From the NCBI GenBank assembly GCA_963550755.1, contig CAUVDV010000001.1:1-64000 (forward strand): a stretch of 64,000 nt of DNA. The letters run 5' to 3'. Below the pieces are notes generated by a model, which was given only the letters and a program-made list of their open reading frames with translations, made no database searches and was not told the origin of the DNA. Source of the stretch: W11650 sp963550755. GTDB taxonomy: Bacteria; Bacillota; Clostridia; Lachnospirales; Vallitaleaceae. The position numbers and the translations under genes are program-made. How positions within the stretch are numbered: position 1 is the stretch's first letter; each line of letters starts with the position of its first letter. Of the stretch, positions 1-7,303 are shown piece after piece.

Positions 1-44
1 ATGCAAAAAAATCAAAAAAATATCCTATCTGCCGTTCTTTTCCC

Positions 45-71
45 TTGACATTATATATATATATATATAAT
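45..71 (+). promoter_or_regulatory. Promoter with a TA-repeat spacer
   Basis: TTGACA at 45-50 and TATAAT at 66-71 are consensus hexamers, but only 15 bp separate them. The spacer is almost entirely TA dinucleotides. One more TA unit would give the optimal 17 bp. It drives the zinc-knuckle gene at 147. Confidence 0.65.
52..69. repeat. (TA)9 dinucleotide repeat inside the promoter
   Basis: Nine uninterrupted TA units run from 52 to 69, between the -35 box and into the -10 box. Slippage here would change promoter spacing in 2-bp steps. Confidence 0.85.
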
Positions 72-146
72 GGTATTAGTTACATTAACTGTTCAGCTTT
101 TATACATCACAAAAAGCTGAATCCGTTATTTATTAAGGAGGTTTTT

Positions 147-311
147 ATGGCAACACAAAAATGTCAGCATTGTCATGGTTCTGGTAAAGTAACTTGCGAT
201 TGCACTGGCGGCGGCGGTAGATCAGCTGCTGACGATGACTGCCCAGCTTGCGGTGGAACAGGAGTTACGACCTGCCCAGCCTGCGATGGCAGTGGTCGAG
301 AAGAATGTTAA
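147..311 (+). CDS. Small cysteine-rich zinc-knuckle protein, copy 1
   Basis: This 54-residue protein starts at ATG 147 behind an AAGGAGG site; upstream in-frame codons lack a ribosome binding site. It carries DnaJ-type zinc-finger motifs: CQHCHGSG at 6-13, CDC at 17-19, CPACGGTG at 32-39 and CPACDGSG at 43-50, plus a terminal Cys54. These CxxCxGxG knuckles bind zinc in DnaJ and occur in small stand-alone proteins of unknown role. There is no J domain, so it is not a chaperone as such. A near-identical copy lies at 836-1000, and the same antitoxin-like sequence follows both. Function unknown. Confidence 0.75.
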   Translation: MATQKCQHCHGSGKVTCDCTGGGGRSAADDDCPACGGTGVTTCPACDGSGREEC

Positions 312-323
312 AATCATTCTCTT

Positions 324-366
324 AAAAAGAAGAAGTTAAGAATTTTTTTTTACTTCTTCTTTTTTT
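324..366 (+). terminator. AT-rich hairpin terminator after copy 1
   Basis: The arm AAAAAGAAGAAGT (324-336) pairs perfectly with ACTTCTTCTTTTT (352-364) across a 15-nt loop, and the right arm merges into a T-run. It lies 12 bp after the stop codon. Confidence 0.65.
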
Positions 367-464
367 GTGATATAATAAAAGCAGAAACTATCATCAGATA
401 AAGAAATATTTCAGCCCGAATACTGAGCCCCAAAACGCACCCATTATCACAGGAGGAATTTATC

Positions 465-491
465 ATGGCCCAAACTGTAAATGTTAATTTC
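465..491 (+). pseudogene. 5' stub of a RelB/DinJ antitoxin gene
   Basis: An ATG at 465 behind AGGAGG opens MAQTVNVNF, the same nine residues that begin the intact antitoxin at 1155. The homology stops at about 491 and reads into unrelated DNA. About 60 bp upstream also matches the leader of the intact copy. This is the remnant of an antitoxin lost from the first cassette of a tandem duplication. Confidence 0.75.
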
Positions 492-726
492 CTCCTCGCT
501 TCTTTGCGAATACTTCTCCATTTGTTATCCAAGTTTTTCCATTGTCAAACGATGTTTTGCTTTCCCAATGAAAATTGGACTTAGAAATCGTATCAAACAC
601 CCACAAATTTAAACCATTTTCCGTCCCTTTTCCATCAACCCATTCCATATCCCACTCGCCAATTAAATCACTAAATATATTTTTCTTATTACTTTTTTCT
701 CCTACTAATGCTTTGTAAAATTCCAT
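484..726 (-). pseudogene. Internally deleted DUF1579-like protein remnant
   Basis: An 80-codon reading frame starts at ATG 726 behind GGAG. It contains GEWDMEWVDGKG in the middle and a C-terminal SFDNGKTW..NGEVFAK segment. In the DUF1579-like proteins I recall, of roughly 150-170 aa, these two motifs are far apart with a beta-rich core between them; here they are nearly adjacent, so the core seems deleted. The 3' end runs into the antitoxin stub on the other strand, marking a junction. It could be a short expressed protein, but a decayed gene is more likely. Family assignment is from memory of motifs. Confidence 0.5.
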
Positions 727-835
727 CTTCATTTCTCCTATTCCTATAATCACTTTATCATAGCTAATTATACCATTTCTCAGTCTAATATACATCATAA
801 AAAGGCTAAATCCGCTATCTATTCAGGAGGTTTTT

Positions 836-1000
836 ATGGCAACACAAAAATGTCAGCATTGTCATGGTTCTGGTAAAGTAACTTGCGATTGCACTGGCGG
901 CGGCGGTAGATCAGCTGCTGACGATGACTGCCCAGCTTGCGGCGGAACAGGAGTTACGACCTGCCCAGCCTGCGATGGCAGTGGTCGAGAAGAATACTAA
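836..1000 (+). CDS. Small cysteine-rich zinc-knuckle protein, copy 2
   Basis: This 54-residue protein starts at ATG 836 behind a CAGGAGG site. It matches copy 1 at every residue except the last (Tyr for Cys), and only about three bases differ over the 165-bp gene. The 40 bp upstream also match copy 1, but the TA-repeat promoter does not recur here. All eight paired knuckle cysteines are kept. The tandem copy shows recent duplication. It precedes an intact antitoxin-toxin pair, so it may be co-inherited with that unit. Function unknown. Confidence 0.75.
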   Translation: MATQKCQHCHGSGKVTCDCTGGGGRSAADDDCPACGGTGVTTCPACDGSGREEY

Positions 1001-1014
1001 AATCACTCCAAGGC

Positions 1015-1056
1015 AAAGAAGAAGAAAATAATTTTTCTTTACTTTTTCTTTCTTTT
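1015..1056 (+). terminator. Imperfect hairpin terminator after copy 2
   Basis: An A/G-rich arm from 1015 is followed by T/C-rich DNA ending in TTTCTTTCTTTT. It sits where the perfect terminator lies after copy 1 and looks like a degenerate version of it. Confidence 0.35.
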
Positions 1057-1154
1057 ATACTATAATAAAGATAGACTTTTCCCCTCAAAGCGGGAAATTC
1101 CATTCCAATATTTAGCTCTGAAAAACACAACCATTATCACAGGAGGAATTTATC

Positions 1155-1421
1155 ATGGCTCAAACCGTAAATGTTAATTTCAAATTAGACGCCGATGTAA
1201 AAAAAAGCATGGAAGCCGTTTGTTCCGAATTAGGCCTTTCCATGAGCGCCGCTTTTACCGTATTCGCTAAAAAAGTCAGCCGGGAAAGGCGAATTCCTTT
1301 TGAACTTTCGGCCGATCCCTTTTATTCCGAAAGCAATATTCGTTATTTGGAAAATATTATGCATGATATAAAAACCGGCAAAGCCCGCTTTGCCGAACAT
1401 GACTTAATAGAGGTGGACTAA
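1155..1421 (+). CDS. Type II antitoxin, RelB/DinJ family
   Basis: This 88-residue protein starts at ATG 1155 behind AGGAGG. The N-terminal half (about residues 1-45) has the ribbon-helix-helix pattern of RelB/DinJ antitoxins, which bind their own operator; the charged C-terminal part would wrap the toxin. The stop codon overlaps the toxin start by one base (TAATG), the usual translationally coupled antitoxin-first order. A 5' stub (465-491) and a frameshifted copy (1718-1980) of the same gene flank it. The partner at 1421 is YoeB-type, so this is a RelB-like antitoxin paired with YoeB rather than RelE. Confidence 0.88.
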   Translation: MAQTVNVNFKLDADVKKSMEAVCSELGLSMSAAFTVFAKKVSRERRIPFELSADPFYSESNIRYLENIMHDIKTGKARFAEHDLIEVD

Positions 1422-1696
1422 TGCGGTTATTATGGGAAGATCGAGCATGGAACGACTATTTGTACTGGCAAATTCAAGACAAAAAAACGTTAAAAAAAAT
1501 AAATGCATTGATAAAGGATATGCAAAGAAACACTTTTAACGGAATTGGAAAACCGGAACCATTAAAAGAAAACTTAAATAGTCTGTGGAGCAGGCGTATT
1601 GATGAAGCAAATCGAATCGTTTACTATGAGCAAGGCGGAATTATTTATATTGTTTCCTGCCGAGGACACTATGAAAAACCTCGCACCGGTACTTAG
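1421..1696 (+). CDS. yoeB: Type II toxin, YoeB/Txe family mRNA interferase
   Basis: This 91-residue protein is typical of YoeB toxins, which cleave mRNA in the ribosomal A site. Residues equivalent to the E. coli YoeB catalytic set are all present at the same numbers: Glu46, Arg65, His83 and Tyr84. The family segment GIGKPEPLK is at 41-49 and WSRRI at 56-60. The gene overlaps the upstream antitoxin stop by 1 bp. It appears intact and active. A second antitoxin copy begins 21 bp downstream without a toxin of its own. Confidence 0.9.
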   Translation: MRLLWEDRAWNDYLYWQIQDKKTLKKINALIKDMQRNTFNGIGKPEPLKENLNSLWSRRIDEANRIVYYEQGGIIYIVSCRGHYEKPRTGT

Positions 1697-1717
1697 GAAC
1701 CTTAGGAGGAATTTATC

Positions 1718-1980
1718 ATGGCTCAAACCGTAAATGTTAATTTCAAATTAGATGCCGATGTAAAAAAAAGCATGGAAGCCGTTTGTTCCGAATTAGGCCT
1801 TTCCATGAACGCCGCTTTTACCGTATTCGCTAAAAAAGTCAGCCGGGAAAGGCGAATTCCCTTTGAACTTTCGGCTGACCCGTTTTACTCTGAGAATAAT
1901 ATTCGGTATTTAGAAAAAAAATGGCTGACTATAAGGCAGGACGGCTTAAATTTGTCGAGCATGACTTAATTGATGAATAG
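1718..1980 (+). pseudogene. Frameshifted second antitoxin copy (RelB/DinJ)
   Basis: The frame opens at ATG 1718 behind AGGAGG and its first 66 residues match the antitoxin at 1155 almost exactly. At an eight-A run (1914-1921) the frame slips: as written it ends at 1969 after an unrelated tail. One extra A restores the family C-terminus (FVEHDLIDE) with a stop at 1978-1980. No toxin follows. It may be a decayed copy, a slippage-prone gene making two forms, or a homopolymer sequencing error. Confidence 0.7.
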
Positions 1981-1995
1981 AGATTTTGATACAAC

Positions 1996-2029
1996 AAACC
2001 CAGAGGGCACAAATCGTCCTCTGGGTTTT
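1996..2029. terminator. Bidirectional terminator between the TA patch and pyrG
   Basis: AAACCCAGAGG (1996-2006) pairs perfectly with CCTCTGGGTTT (2018-2028), an 11-bp stem with an 11-nt loop. It sits between convergent genes and can serve both. Confidence 0.85.
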
Positions 2030-2046
2030 AAATTTACACTTCTTTT

Positions 2047-3648
2047 TTATTTTGCCGCCCGCTTAACCGCCTCAATAAATCCGGCAAAGAGCGGGTGCGG
2101 CCGATTCGGTCTGGATTTAAACTCCGGATGGAACTGCACCGCCACAAAATAAGGATGCTCCGGCAATTCCACGATTTCCACCAGCCGCTCATCCGGCGAC
2201 AGTCCGGCAATGAGAAGCCCGGCCGCTTCCAAGGCTTCCCGGAATTCATTATTAAATTCATAGCGATGGCGATGCCGTTCATAAATCAATTCGCTTTGAT
2301 AGCATTCATATGTCCTGCTGCCGGGCTTTACTTTGCAAGGATAAGCCCCCAGCCGCATCGTTCCGCCTTTTTCATCAATATCTTTTTGCTCCGGCATGAT
2401 ATCAATCACCGGATAGGGCGTATCGGCGTTTAGCTCCGAGCTATGCGCCCCCGTCAGTCCGGCCACATTGCGGGCAAACTCAATGACCGCCGCCTGCATC
2501 CCTAAGCATATGCCAAAAAACGGAATCTCATTTTCCCGGGCATAGCGAATGGTTTCAATCTTGCCCTCAATCCCCCGGTCGCCAAAACCGCCCGGCACCA
2601 AAATGCCATCCGCCTCGCTCAGTTTTTCCGCGGCGTTAGCGGCGCAAATATCCTCCGCGTTCAGCCACAGGAACTCAACCGCCCGGTCATGCCAGATTCC
2701 GGCGTGCTTGAGCGCCTCAACAATGGATAAATACGCGTCATGCAGTTCAACATATTTACCGACCAATGCAATTTTCAGCGCTTTTTCCGGCAAGCTTCTT
2801 TCTTTTTCAATCAGCGCCTGCCAGCCTGTCAGATCCGGCTTGGTATGCGTCAGATTCAGCTGACGGCAGACAATATCCGCCAATCCCTCTTTTTCCAGCA
2901 TCAGCGGCACTTCATATAAGGTTTCTGCATCTAAATTTTGAATCACACAGTCTTTTTTGACATTGCAAAACAGCGCCAATTTATCAATCATATCCTGCGA
3001 CATCCGGTATTCTGTCCGGCAGACCAAAATATCCGGCGTAATCCCCATCGCCCGTAATTCTTTAACGGAATGCTGCGTTGGCTTAGACTTCATTTCGCCG
3101 CCCATTTTTAAATATGGGATCAGCGTAACATGAATATAAACTACATTCTCCCGGCCGACCTCAGAAGCTACCTGCCGAATGGCCTCGATAAAGGGCTGAC
3201 TTTCAATATCGCCCACCGTACCACCGATCTCCGTGATGACAATGTCTGAGTTATTGTTTTTCCCAACCCGGTAAACCCGCTCCTTGATGGCATTCGTAAT
3301 ATGCGGAATAACTTGGACCGTCGCTCCCAAGAACTCGCCCTTTCTTTCCTTATTTAAGACCGACCAGTAAATCTTGCCAGTAGTGATGTTATTTTCTTTT
3401 GTTAAATTTTCATCAATAAACCGCTCATAATGTCCGATATCCAAGTCGGTTTCCGCACCGTCCTCCGTTACAAAGACCTCGCCATGCTGATAAGGGCTCA
3501 TCGTTCCCGGATCAATATTGATATACGGGTCAAACTTTTGAATGGTTACGCTGTATCCTCTGGCCTTTAACAGCCGGCCCAAAGATGCCGCGGTAATTCC
3601 TTTCCCCAGGCCGGAAACCACTCCGCCTGTCACAAAAATATACTGCAT
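2047..3648 (-). CDS. pyrG: CTP synthase
   Basis: CTP synthase converts UTP to CTP using ATP and glutamine. The 533-residue length is standard. The N-terminal synthetase domain opens with GGVVSGLGKG at residues 8-17, the ATP-binding loop. The C-terminal class I glutamine amidotransferase domain has the nucleophile motif GICLGMQ and the HPEF motif of the His/Glu pair near the C-terminus. ATG 3648 is preferred over a TTG six bases upstream because GGAGG sits 6 nt before the ATG. It appears to be transcribed alone, from the promoter at 3700-3728 to the terminator at 1996-2029. Confidence 0.97.
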   Translation of the reverse strand: MQYIFVTGGVVSGLGKGITAASLGRLLKARGYSVTIQKFDPYINIDPGTMSPYQHGEVFVTEDGAETDLDIGHYERFIDENLTKENNITTGKIYWSVLNKERKGEFLGATVQVIPHITNAIKERVYRVGKNNNSDIVITEIGGTVGDIESQPFIEAIRQVASEVGRENVVYIHVTLIPYLKMGGEMKSKPTQHSVKELRAMGITPDILVCRTEYRMSQDMIDKLALFCNVKKDCVIQNLDAETLYEVPLMLEKEGLADIVCRQLNLTHTKPDLTGWQALIEKERSLPEKALKIALVGKYVELHDAYLSIVEALKHAGIWHDRAVEFLWLNAEDICAANAAEKLSEADGILVPGGFGDRGIEGKIETIRYARENEIPFFGICLGMQAAVIEFARNVAGLTGAHSSELNADTPYPVIDIMPEQKDIDEKGGTMRLGAYPCKVKPGSRTYECYQSELIYERHRHRYEFNNEFREALEAAGLLIAGLSPDERLVEIVELPEHPYFVAVQFHPEFKSRPNRPHPLFAGFIEAVKRAAK

Positions 3649-3699
3649 TTTCAACCTCCACGGATTTCATTTGTCGTATCCTGCTTCTACTAAAATTTA

Positions 3700-3728
3700 A
3701 TTTTAAAACCTTATTTCCTGTCTGTCAA
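3700..3728 (-). promoter_or_regulatory. pyrG promoter
   Basis: On the minus strand TTGACA (3728-3723) and TAAAAT (3705-3700) are separated by exactly 17 bp, about 50 bp upstream of the pyrG start. The initially transcribed bases have no run of G, so the reiterative-initiation control known for Bacillus pyrG is not evident. Confidence 0.75.
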
Positions 3729-3849
3729 GCGGCTTTTTTCCTTTTCGCCTTTATGCTCCCGGCGTACTTTTACAGTTCCGGCCATTCCGCCAATCTGAAA
3801 AATCATAGACTTTCCGCTGGCAAAATCTATTGGGGCCTCCCTTTCGCTG

Positions 3850-5247
3850 CTATTTTAAAAGCTTGACGCTCTCAGCCGCCGCCCGCTCCAAAACCTGATC
3901 ACGTTGACTTAATTTCGCCCGCAGCGCCGTATTTAAAGCGCTTTGCGTGGTAAAATCAATGACCGCCGATTCGCCCAGGCCGCTCGCCTTTTGAAAAGCC
4001 AGCACCGCCGGCAAGGTATTAGCTTCATATTTATTATCCGGCGCATCCTGAAAATAACCAAGATATCGGAGAATATTCTCCGCTTTTTTTATCGCCTCAT
4101 TTTCATCGCCCACAAAGAAGCGCCGATCCGACAAGATATAATCCGGCGTCTCCAGCAAAATATCCGGCGCAATCCCTACTTTCTGCACCGGTGTGCCATT
4201 GGGCATAAAAAAGTCTTTAAATGTCAGCTTAAAGGTGTACTGGCCGCCGTTAATATTAAGAATTTCCTGCGCTACCCCCTTGCCGTAAGTTCTTTCCCCA
4301 ATTAAAAGGCCAATCCCCGAGTCCTTCAGCGCCCCGGCCAAGATCTCCGCCGCCGAAGCCGTATTTTTATTGATCAGGGCAATGATCTTGCGGTACGGCG
4401 CTTGATTTAGCTCTGAGTAATAAATCTCCTCTTCGCCCCGATTATCGCGGAAACTGACGATTCTGCCCTTGGGCAGGAGCATTTTTCCGATTTCAATGAC
4501 CGAATGAACATAACCGCCGCCATTATCGCGCAAATCTAAGACCAGCACTTGCGCCGCCTTATTTTCCGCTTTATTCAAAATATCCCTTAGTTCCGCTGCC
4601 GTATCCGAGCCAAAGCTGGTCAGCGCTACGTACAGAACCGCTTTCGGATCCATGCCCGCCGGCAAAGTCAGCGGCAGACGGTTCCAGGCAATCTCTTCGG
4701 CAGTCGGTAAATGAAGCGCCCGTCTTTCCAGCCGAAAGCTTAGCTTTTTCTGACCGCGCTTAACTTCCAGCACCACATACGTTCCTTTTTCTCCTAAAAT
4801 CTTATTGGCAACTTCATCCGTGCTCGTCATGTCCGCAAAGCTGACACCGTCCGCGCTCAATAAAATATCCCCCGGCAAAACGCCGCCTTCGGCTGCGCTC
4901 CCGCCGGCAATCAACTTAATTACCACAAAGGTATTATTTTCCCGGCGAAACTGAATGCCAATGCCTTCAAAATCTTTATCAATACTGCGCGCAAACTGCT
5001 GGCTCTGTTCCTGCGTAAAAAACTCCGAATATTCGTCTAAACCTCCAAACATGCCCTTCATCGCCGCTTCAAACAATTCCTGCCGGCTGACATTGCCAGT
5101 GTAATCCTGCTGGATCCGCTCCATCACTTGTTCAAAAATACGGGCATATTCCCCGCTGTCCGCCGCTGCTGCCGGCAGCATACTATTCCCCAGCAGTATC
5201 AGCGCCAACGCTCCGGCTAAAATTGTTCTTAGCATTCTTTTTTTCAT
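3850..5247 (-). CDS. Secreted S41 C-terminal processing peptidase with PDZ and peptidoglycan-binding domains
   Basis: This 465-residue protein belongs to the CtpA/CtpB family of tail-specific serine proteases. It starts MKKRM at 5247 behind AGAGGAC and has a signal peptide ending near AAAA. A PDZ domain follows at roughly 85-180. The catalytic core has the nucleophile segment NTASAAEILAG and the general-base lysine in TYGKGVAQ, giving a Ser/Lys dyad. The C-terminus (about 395-440) resembles a peptidoglycan-binding domain (LGYFQ...LPAVLAFQ). In spore formers such proteases act outside the membrane, for example in sporulation signalling. An alternative upstream start at 5274 lacks a ribosome binding site. 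Confidence 0.92.
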   Translation of the reverse strand: MKKRMLRTILAGALALILLGNSMLPAAAADSGEYARIFEQVMERIQQDYTGNVSRQELFEAAMKGMFGGLDEYSEFFTQEQSQQFARSIDKDFEGIGIQFRRENNTFVVIKLIAGGSAAEGGVLPGDILLSADGVSFADMTSTDEVANKILGEKGTYVVLEVKRGQKKLSFRLERRALHLPTAEEIAWNRLPLTLPAGMDPKAVLYVALTSFGSDTAAELRDILNKAENKAAQVLVLDLRDNGGGYVHSVIEIGKMLLPKGRIVSFRDNRGEEEIYYSELNQAPYRKIIALINKNTASAAEILAGALKDSGIGLLIGERTYGKGVAQEILNINGGQYTFKLTFKDFFMPNGTPVQKVGIAPDILLETPDYILSDRRFFVGDENEAIKKAENILRYLGYFQDAPDNKYEANTLPAVLAFQKASGLGESAVIDFTTQSALNTALRAKLSQRDQVLERAAAESVKLLK

Positions 5248-5274
5248 TTTCTGTCCTCTCTGCTCTGTCATCAC

Positions 5275-5565
5275 ATTTTTTCTTTTATCTTACGTTGCAC
5301 AAGCCCTGCGTCCTTTGCCGGCTGGAAAATAATACCTCGCGCAAAAATGAATTTCGGCAAATCCCGAATGGGATTTAAACCAATTCGCTTGCTGCCGGAA
5401 AACAAGTTCTCCCTTGGCGCGGCCAATATAACTATCCGCCTCCGCCCTGTAATCATCTTACTATAAGCCCGCCGGTTTTTCAACTGAAAGTTCGCCTCTA
5501 AGCTGCCCCTATTTGGCGGCACTCTCTTTAACTGCACGCTCATCGTAAACGCAGGCTTTGTAGTA
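5275..5565. other. Intergenic DNA without a supported gene
   Basis: Long open frames exist on the minus strand here, but their translations have unnatural composition and no recognisable motif. The stretch probably belongs to the same decayed locus as 5566-5784. Confidence 0.5.
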
Positions 5566-5784
5566 TCAAAATAATTCAGCGGCAGAAACAATCTGCTCCA
5601 AATCATAAAGCTGCGCTCCGCTTTCCTTAGCCACGGCTGTAAGCCTTTCGTCAAAGCCGTTTGCCGAAAACAGCATATAATAAAATCTTGCTTTCTCCTG
5701 CAGCGGCCCAAGCTTAGATCGTGTACACAGGTATTCCGAATAGAAAAACAGGCTGCCGATAAATGCATATTCACCTTCCCTCAA
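5566..5784 (-). pseudogene. C-terminal remnant of a DUF234-type ATPase
   Basis: The 72-codon frame contains a segment reading FYYMLFSANGFDERL and ending in a short DLEQI stretch. This resembles the C-terminal nuclease-like end of archaeal-type ATPases with a DUF234 domain, where (Y)YxLFSKSGF is typical. The ATPase domain (about 350 residues) is absent and no good start codon exists in this frame; the best ribosome binding site points to an ATG in another frame that yields nonsense. It is most likely the tail of a lost gene. The identification rests on one motif. Confidence 0.4.
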
Positions 5785-5790
5785 AAAAAT

Positions 5791-5829
5791 AATATCTAAT
5801 CGTGATTTGTCAAATCTTGATTAGATATT
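5791..5829. repeat. Long inverted repeat
   Basis: AATATCTAATC (5791-5801) pairs with GATTAGATATT (5819-5829), and inside it GATTT pairs with AAATC around GTC. The whole forms an almost continuous stem. Read on the minus strand it is followed by a T-rich tract, so it could be a leftover terminator, or an operator near the MFS promoter. Confidence 0.7.
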
Positions 5830-5933
5830 TATTTCATCCTGCCCTGACGGACAAATCAAGCCGTTTTTTCTTTCCTTCCCTATTTATTACCATACCATAT
5901 CTATTTCGTTTTATCAATAGATAAAATTCTCCA

Positions 5934-5962
5934 TTGATATGGCGCAAACTATATGTTATTTT
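5934..5962 (+). promoter_or_regulatory. Putative promoter of the MFS gene
   Basis: TTGATA at 5934-5939 and TATTTT at 5957-5962 are 17 bp apart, about 57 bp before the ATG at 6019. The hexamer match is moderate. Confidence 0.4.
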
Positions 5963-6018
5963 TTATGCAATGTTACTGCGGCAGCTTTCCAATCTGAAAA
6001 CTATCAAGGGGGATTGCA

Positions 6019-7230
6019 ATGAAGTACAATAAAATTTATCAAAACCATAACTTTATGAAGCTAATCATTGGCAACACCATTTCCGGCTTAGGCGATAGCA
6101 TGTATAATATCGCTTTAACCGTAAACCTCTATCAAACAACCGGCAGCGTTTCAGCTATCGCCTTTATGTGGCTGATTCGCGCCGCCATGCGAATCCCCGT
6201 GCAGTTTCTGGCCGGCATAGCGGCCGATTCCTATCCCAGAAAACGGCTGATTTGCTTTACCAACCTTATCTCCGCCCCCATTTCACTGGCCTTTTTAATC
6301 GTCGCACCGGGAAATTGGCCGATTCTTTATCTGCTGATTTTTCTGCTGCAAGCTTTGAACGACTTGGAACAGCCTGCCCTTATCGGTTTAACGCAGGAAA
6401 TTGTCGAGCCAGAACATTTAAAAGCCGCCAATGCATTTTCTTCTTTCATTGGGGAAATCACGACTTTTATCGCTCCTGCTCTGGCCGGCGGCATCCTTTT
6501 TTTATGGGGCGTTTCCCTGTTGTTTTTGATTAACGGTATCAGCTTCCTAATTGCCGGTGTTATTTTGCTTACCATCCGTTATTCTTCTGTCATCGAGGAA
6601 AAAGAAAAAAGAAAGTTTACGCTCTTTCGCTTCGCCAAAGAAGGCTACACCAAAGCAATCGCTGACTCGGAGCTTTTACTGCTGCTCTTTATCGGCATTT
6701 TGCCGGGAATGATGGGGCGTTTTTACGAAATTTACAAAGTCCATATTTCCGATGTCCTACTGAATTGGGGAGCGGAAGGAATTGTGTTTTTCAGTTATGC
6801 CATGGCAATCGGCGGCCTCTTATCTCCGCTTTTAATAAAATACTTTTTTGCCGCCAAAAAATTAACGGCTGACTTTTATATGGTAACTGTCCTTCTTTTA
6901 AGCGGAATTTTATCCCTTTGGGGAATAACCAGCCATCCGATTTTAAACTTTGGGCTTTTGACCATCGCCGGAATCCTGTTTTCTTTGGTTGGGATCATCT
7001 TCAACACCTATTTGCAGGAAAATACAGACAAACAGTATATCGGCCGCATTTTTTCCTTTTACCGAATTCTTATGATCCTTGGTGCGATCCTTGCCATTCT
7101 GTTGGCTCCTGTTCTATTAAATTGGCTAAACAGCGGTTTGGGCTTTGCTCTCGTGTTTGGCATTACTTCTGTGGCTATTTTAATAAAAAAATCACGGTTC
7201 AAACGAACCATTCGTCACTATCCGGAATAA
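6019..7230 (+). CDS. MFS transporter, macrolide-efflux-like
   Basis: This 403-residue protein has about 12 hydrophobic segments. The first helix region carries GNTISGLGDSMYNIAL, and the loop after helix 2-3 has AGIAADSYPRKR, a version of the MFS signature between TM2 and TM3. This arrangement fits the MFS_3/Mef-type exporters annotated as drug or macrolide efflux pumps; the actual substrate cannot be read from sequence. The ATG at 6019 follows AAGGGGG. It is a single gene on the plus strand between the ATPase remnant and a shared terminator. Confidence 0.85.
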   Translation: MKYNKIYQNHNFMKLIIGNTISGLGDSMYNIALTVNLYQTTGSVSAIAFMWLIRAAMRIPVQFLAGIAADSYPRKRLICFTNLISAPISLAFLIVAPGNWPILYLLIFLLQALNDLEQPALIGLTQEIVEPEHLKAANAFSSFIGEITTFIAPALAGGILFLWGVSLLFLINGISFLIAGVILLTIRYSSVIEEKEKRKFTLFRFAKEGYTKAIADSELLLLLFIGILPGMMGRFYEIYKVHISDVLLNWGAEGIVFFSYAMAIGGLLSPLLIKYFFAAKKLTADFYMVTVLLLSGILSLWGITSHPILNFGLLTIAGILFSLVGIIFNTYLQENTDKQYIGRIFSFYRILMILGAILAILLAPVLLNWLNSGLGFALVFGITSVAILIKKSRFKRTIRHYPE

Positions 7231-7252
7231 GAAATCAGGTTTTTCGCCATAT

Positions 7253-7283
7253 AAAAGCACGCGAACCTTAGCCGCGTGCTTTT
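7253..7283. terminator. Bidirectional terminator between MFS and SLH genes
   Basis: AAAAGCACGCG (7253-7263) pairs perfectly with CGCGTGCTTTT (7273-7283) over a 9-nt loop, between convergent genes. Confidence 0.88.
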
Positions 7284-7303
7284 ATATTCTTTATCTCTTC
7301 CTT

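Noticed and set aside
45..146. N-terminal extension of the first zinc-knuckle protein to an upstream start
   Set aside because: The extension would be translated from the promoter itself and lacks a ribosome binding site; copy 2 confirms the start at the equivalent of ATG 147.
5271..5774. 167-codon minus-strand frame before the S41 protease gene
   Set aside because: Its first half is an alternative frame of the ATPase remnant and its composition is not protein-like; no family motif seen.
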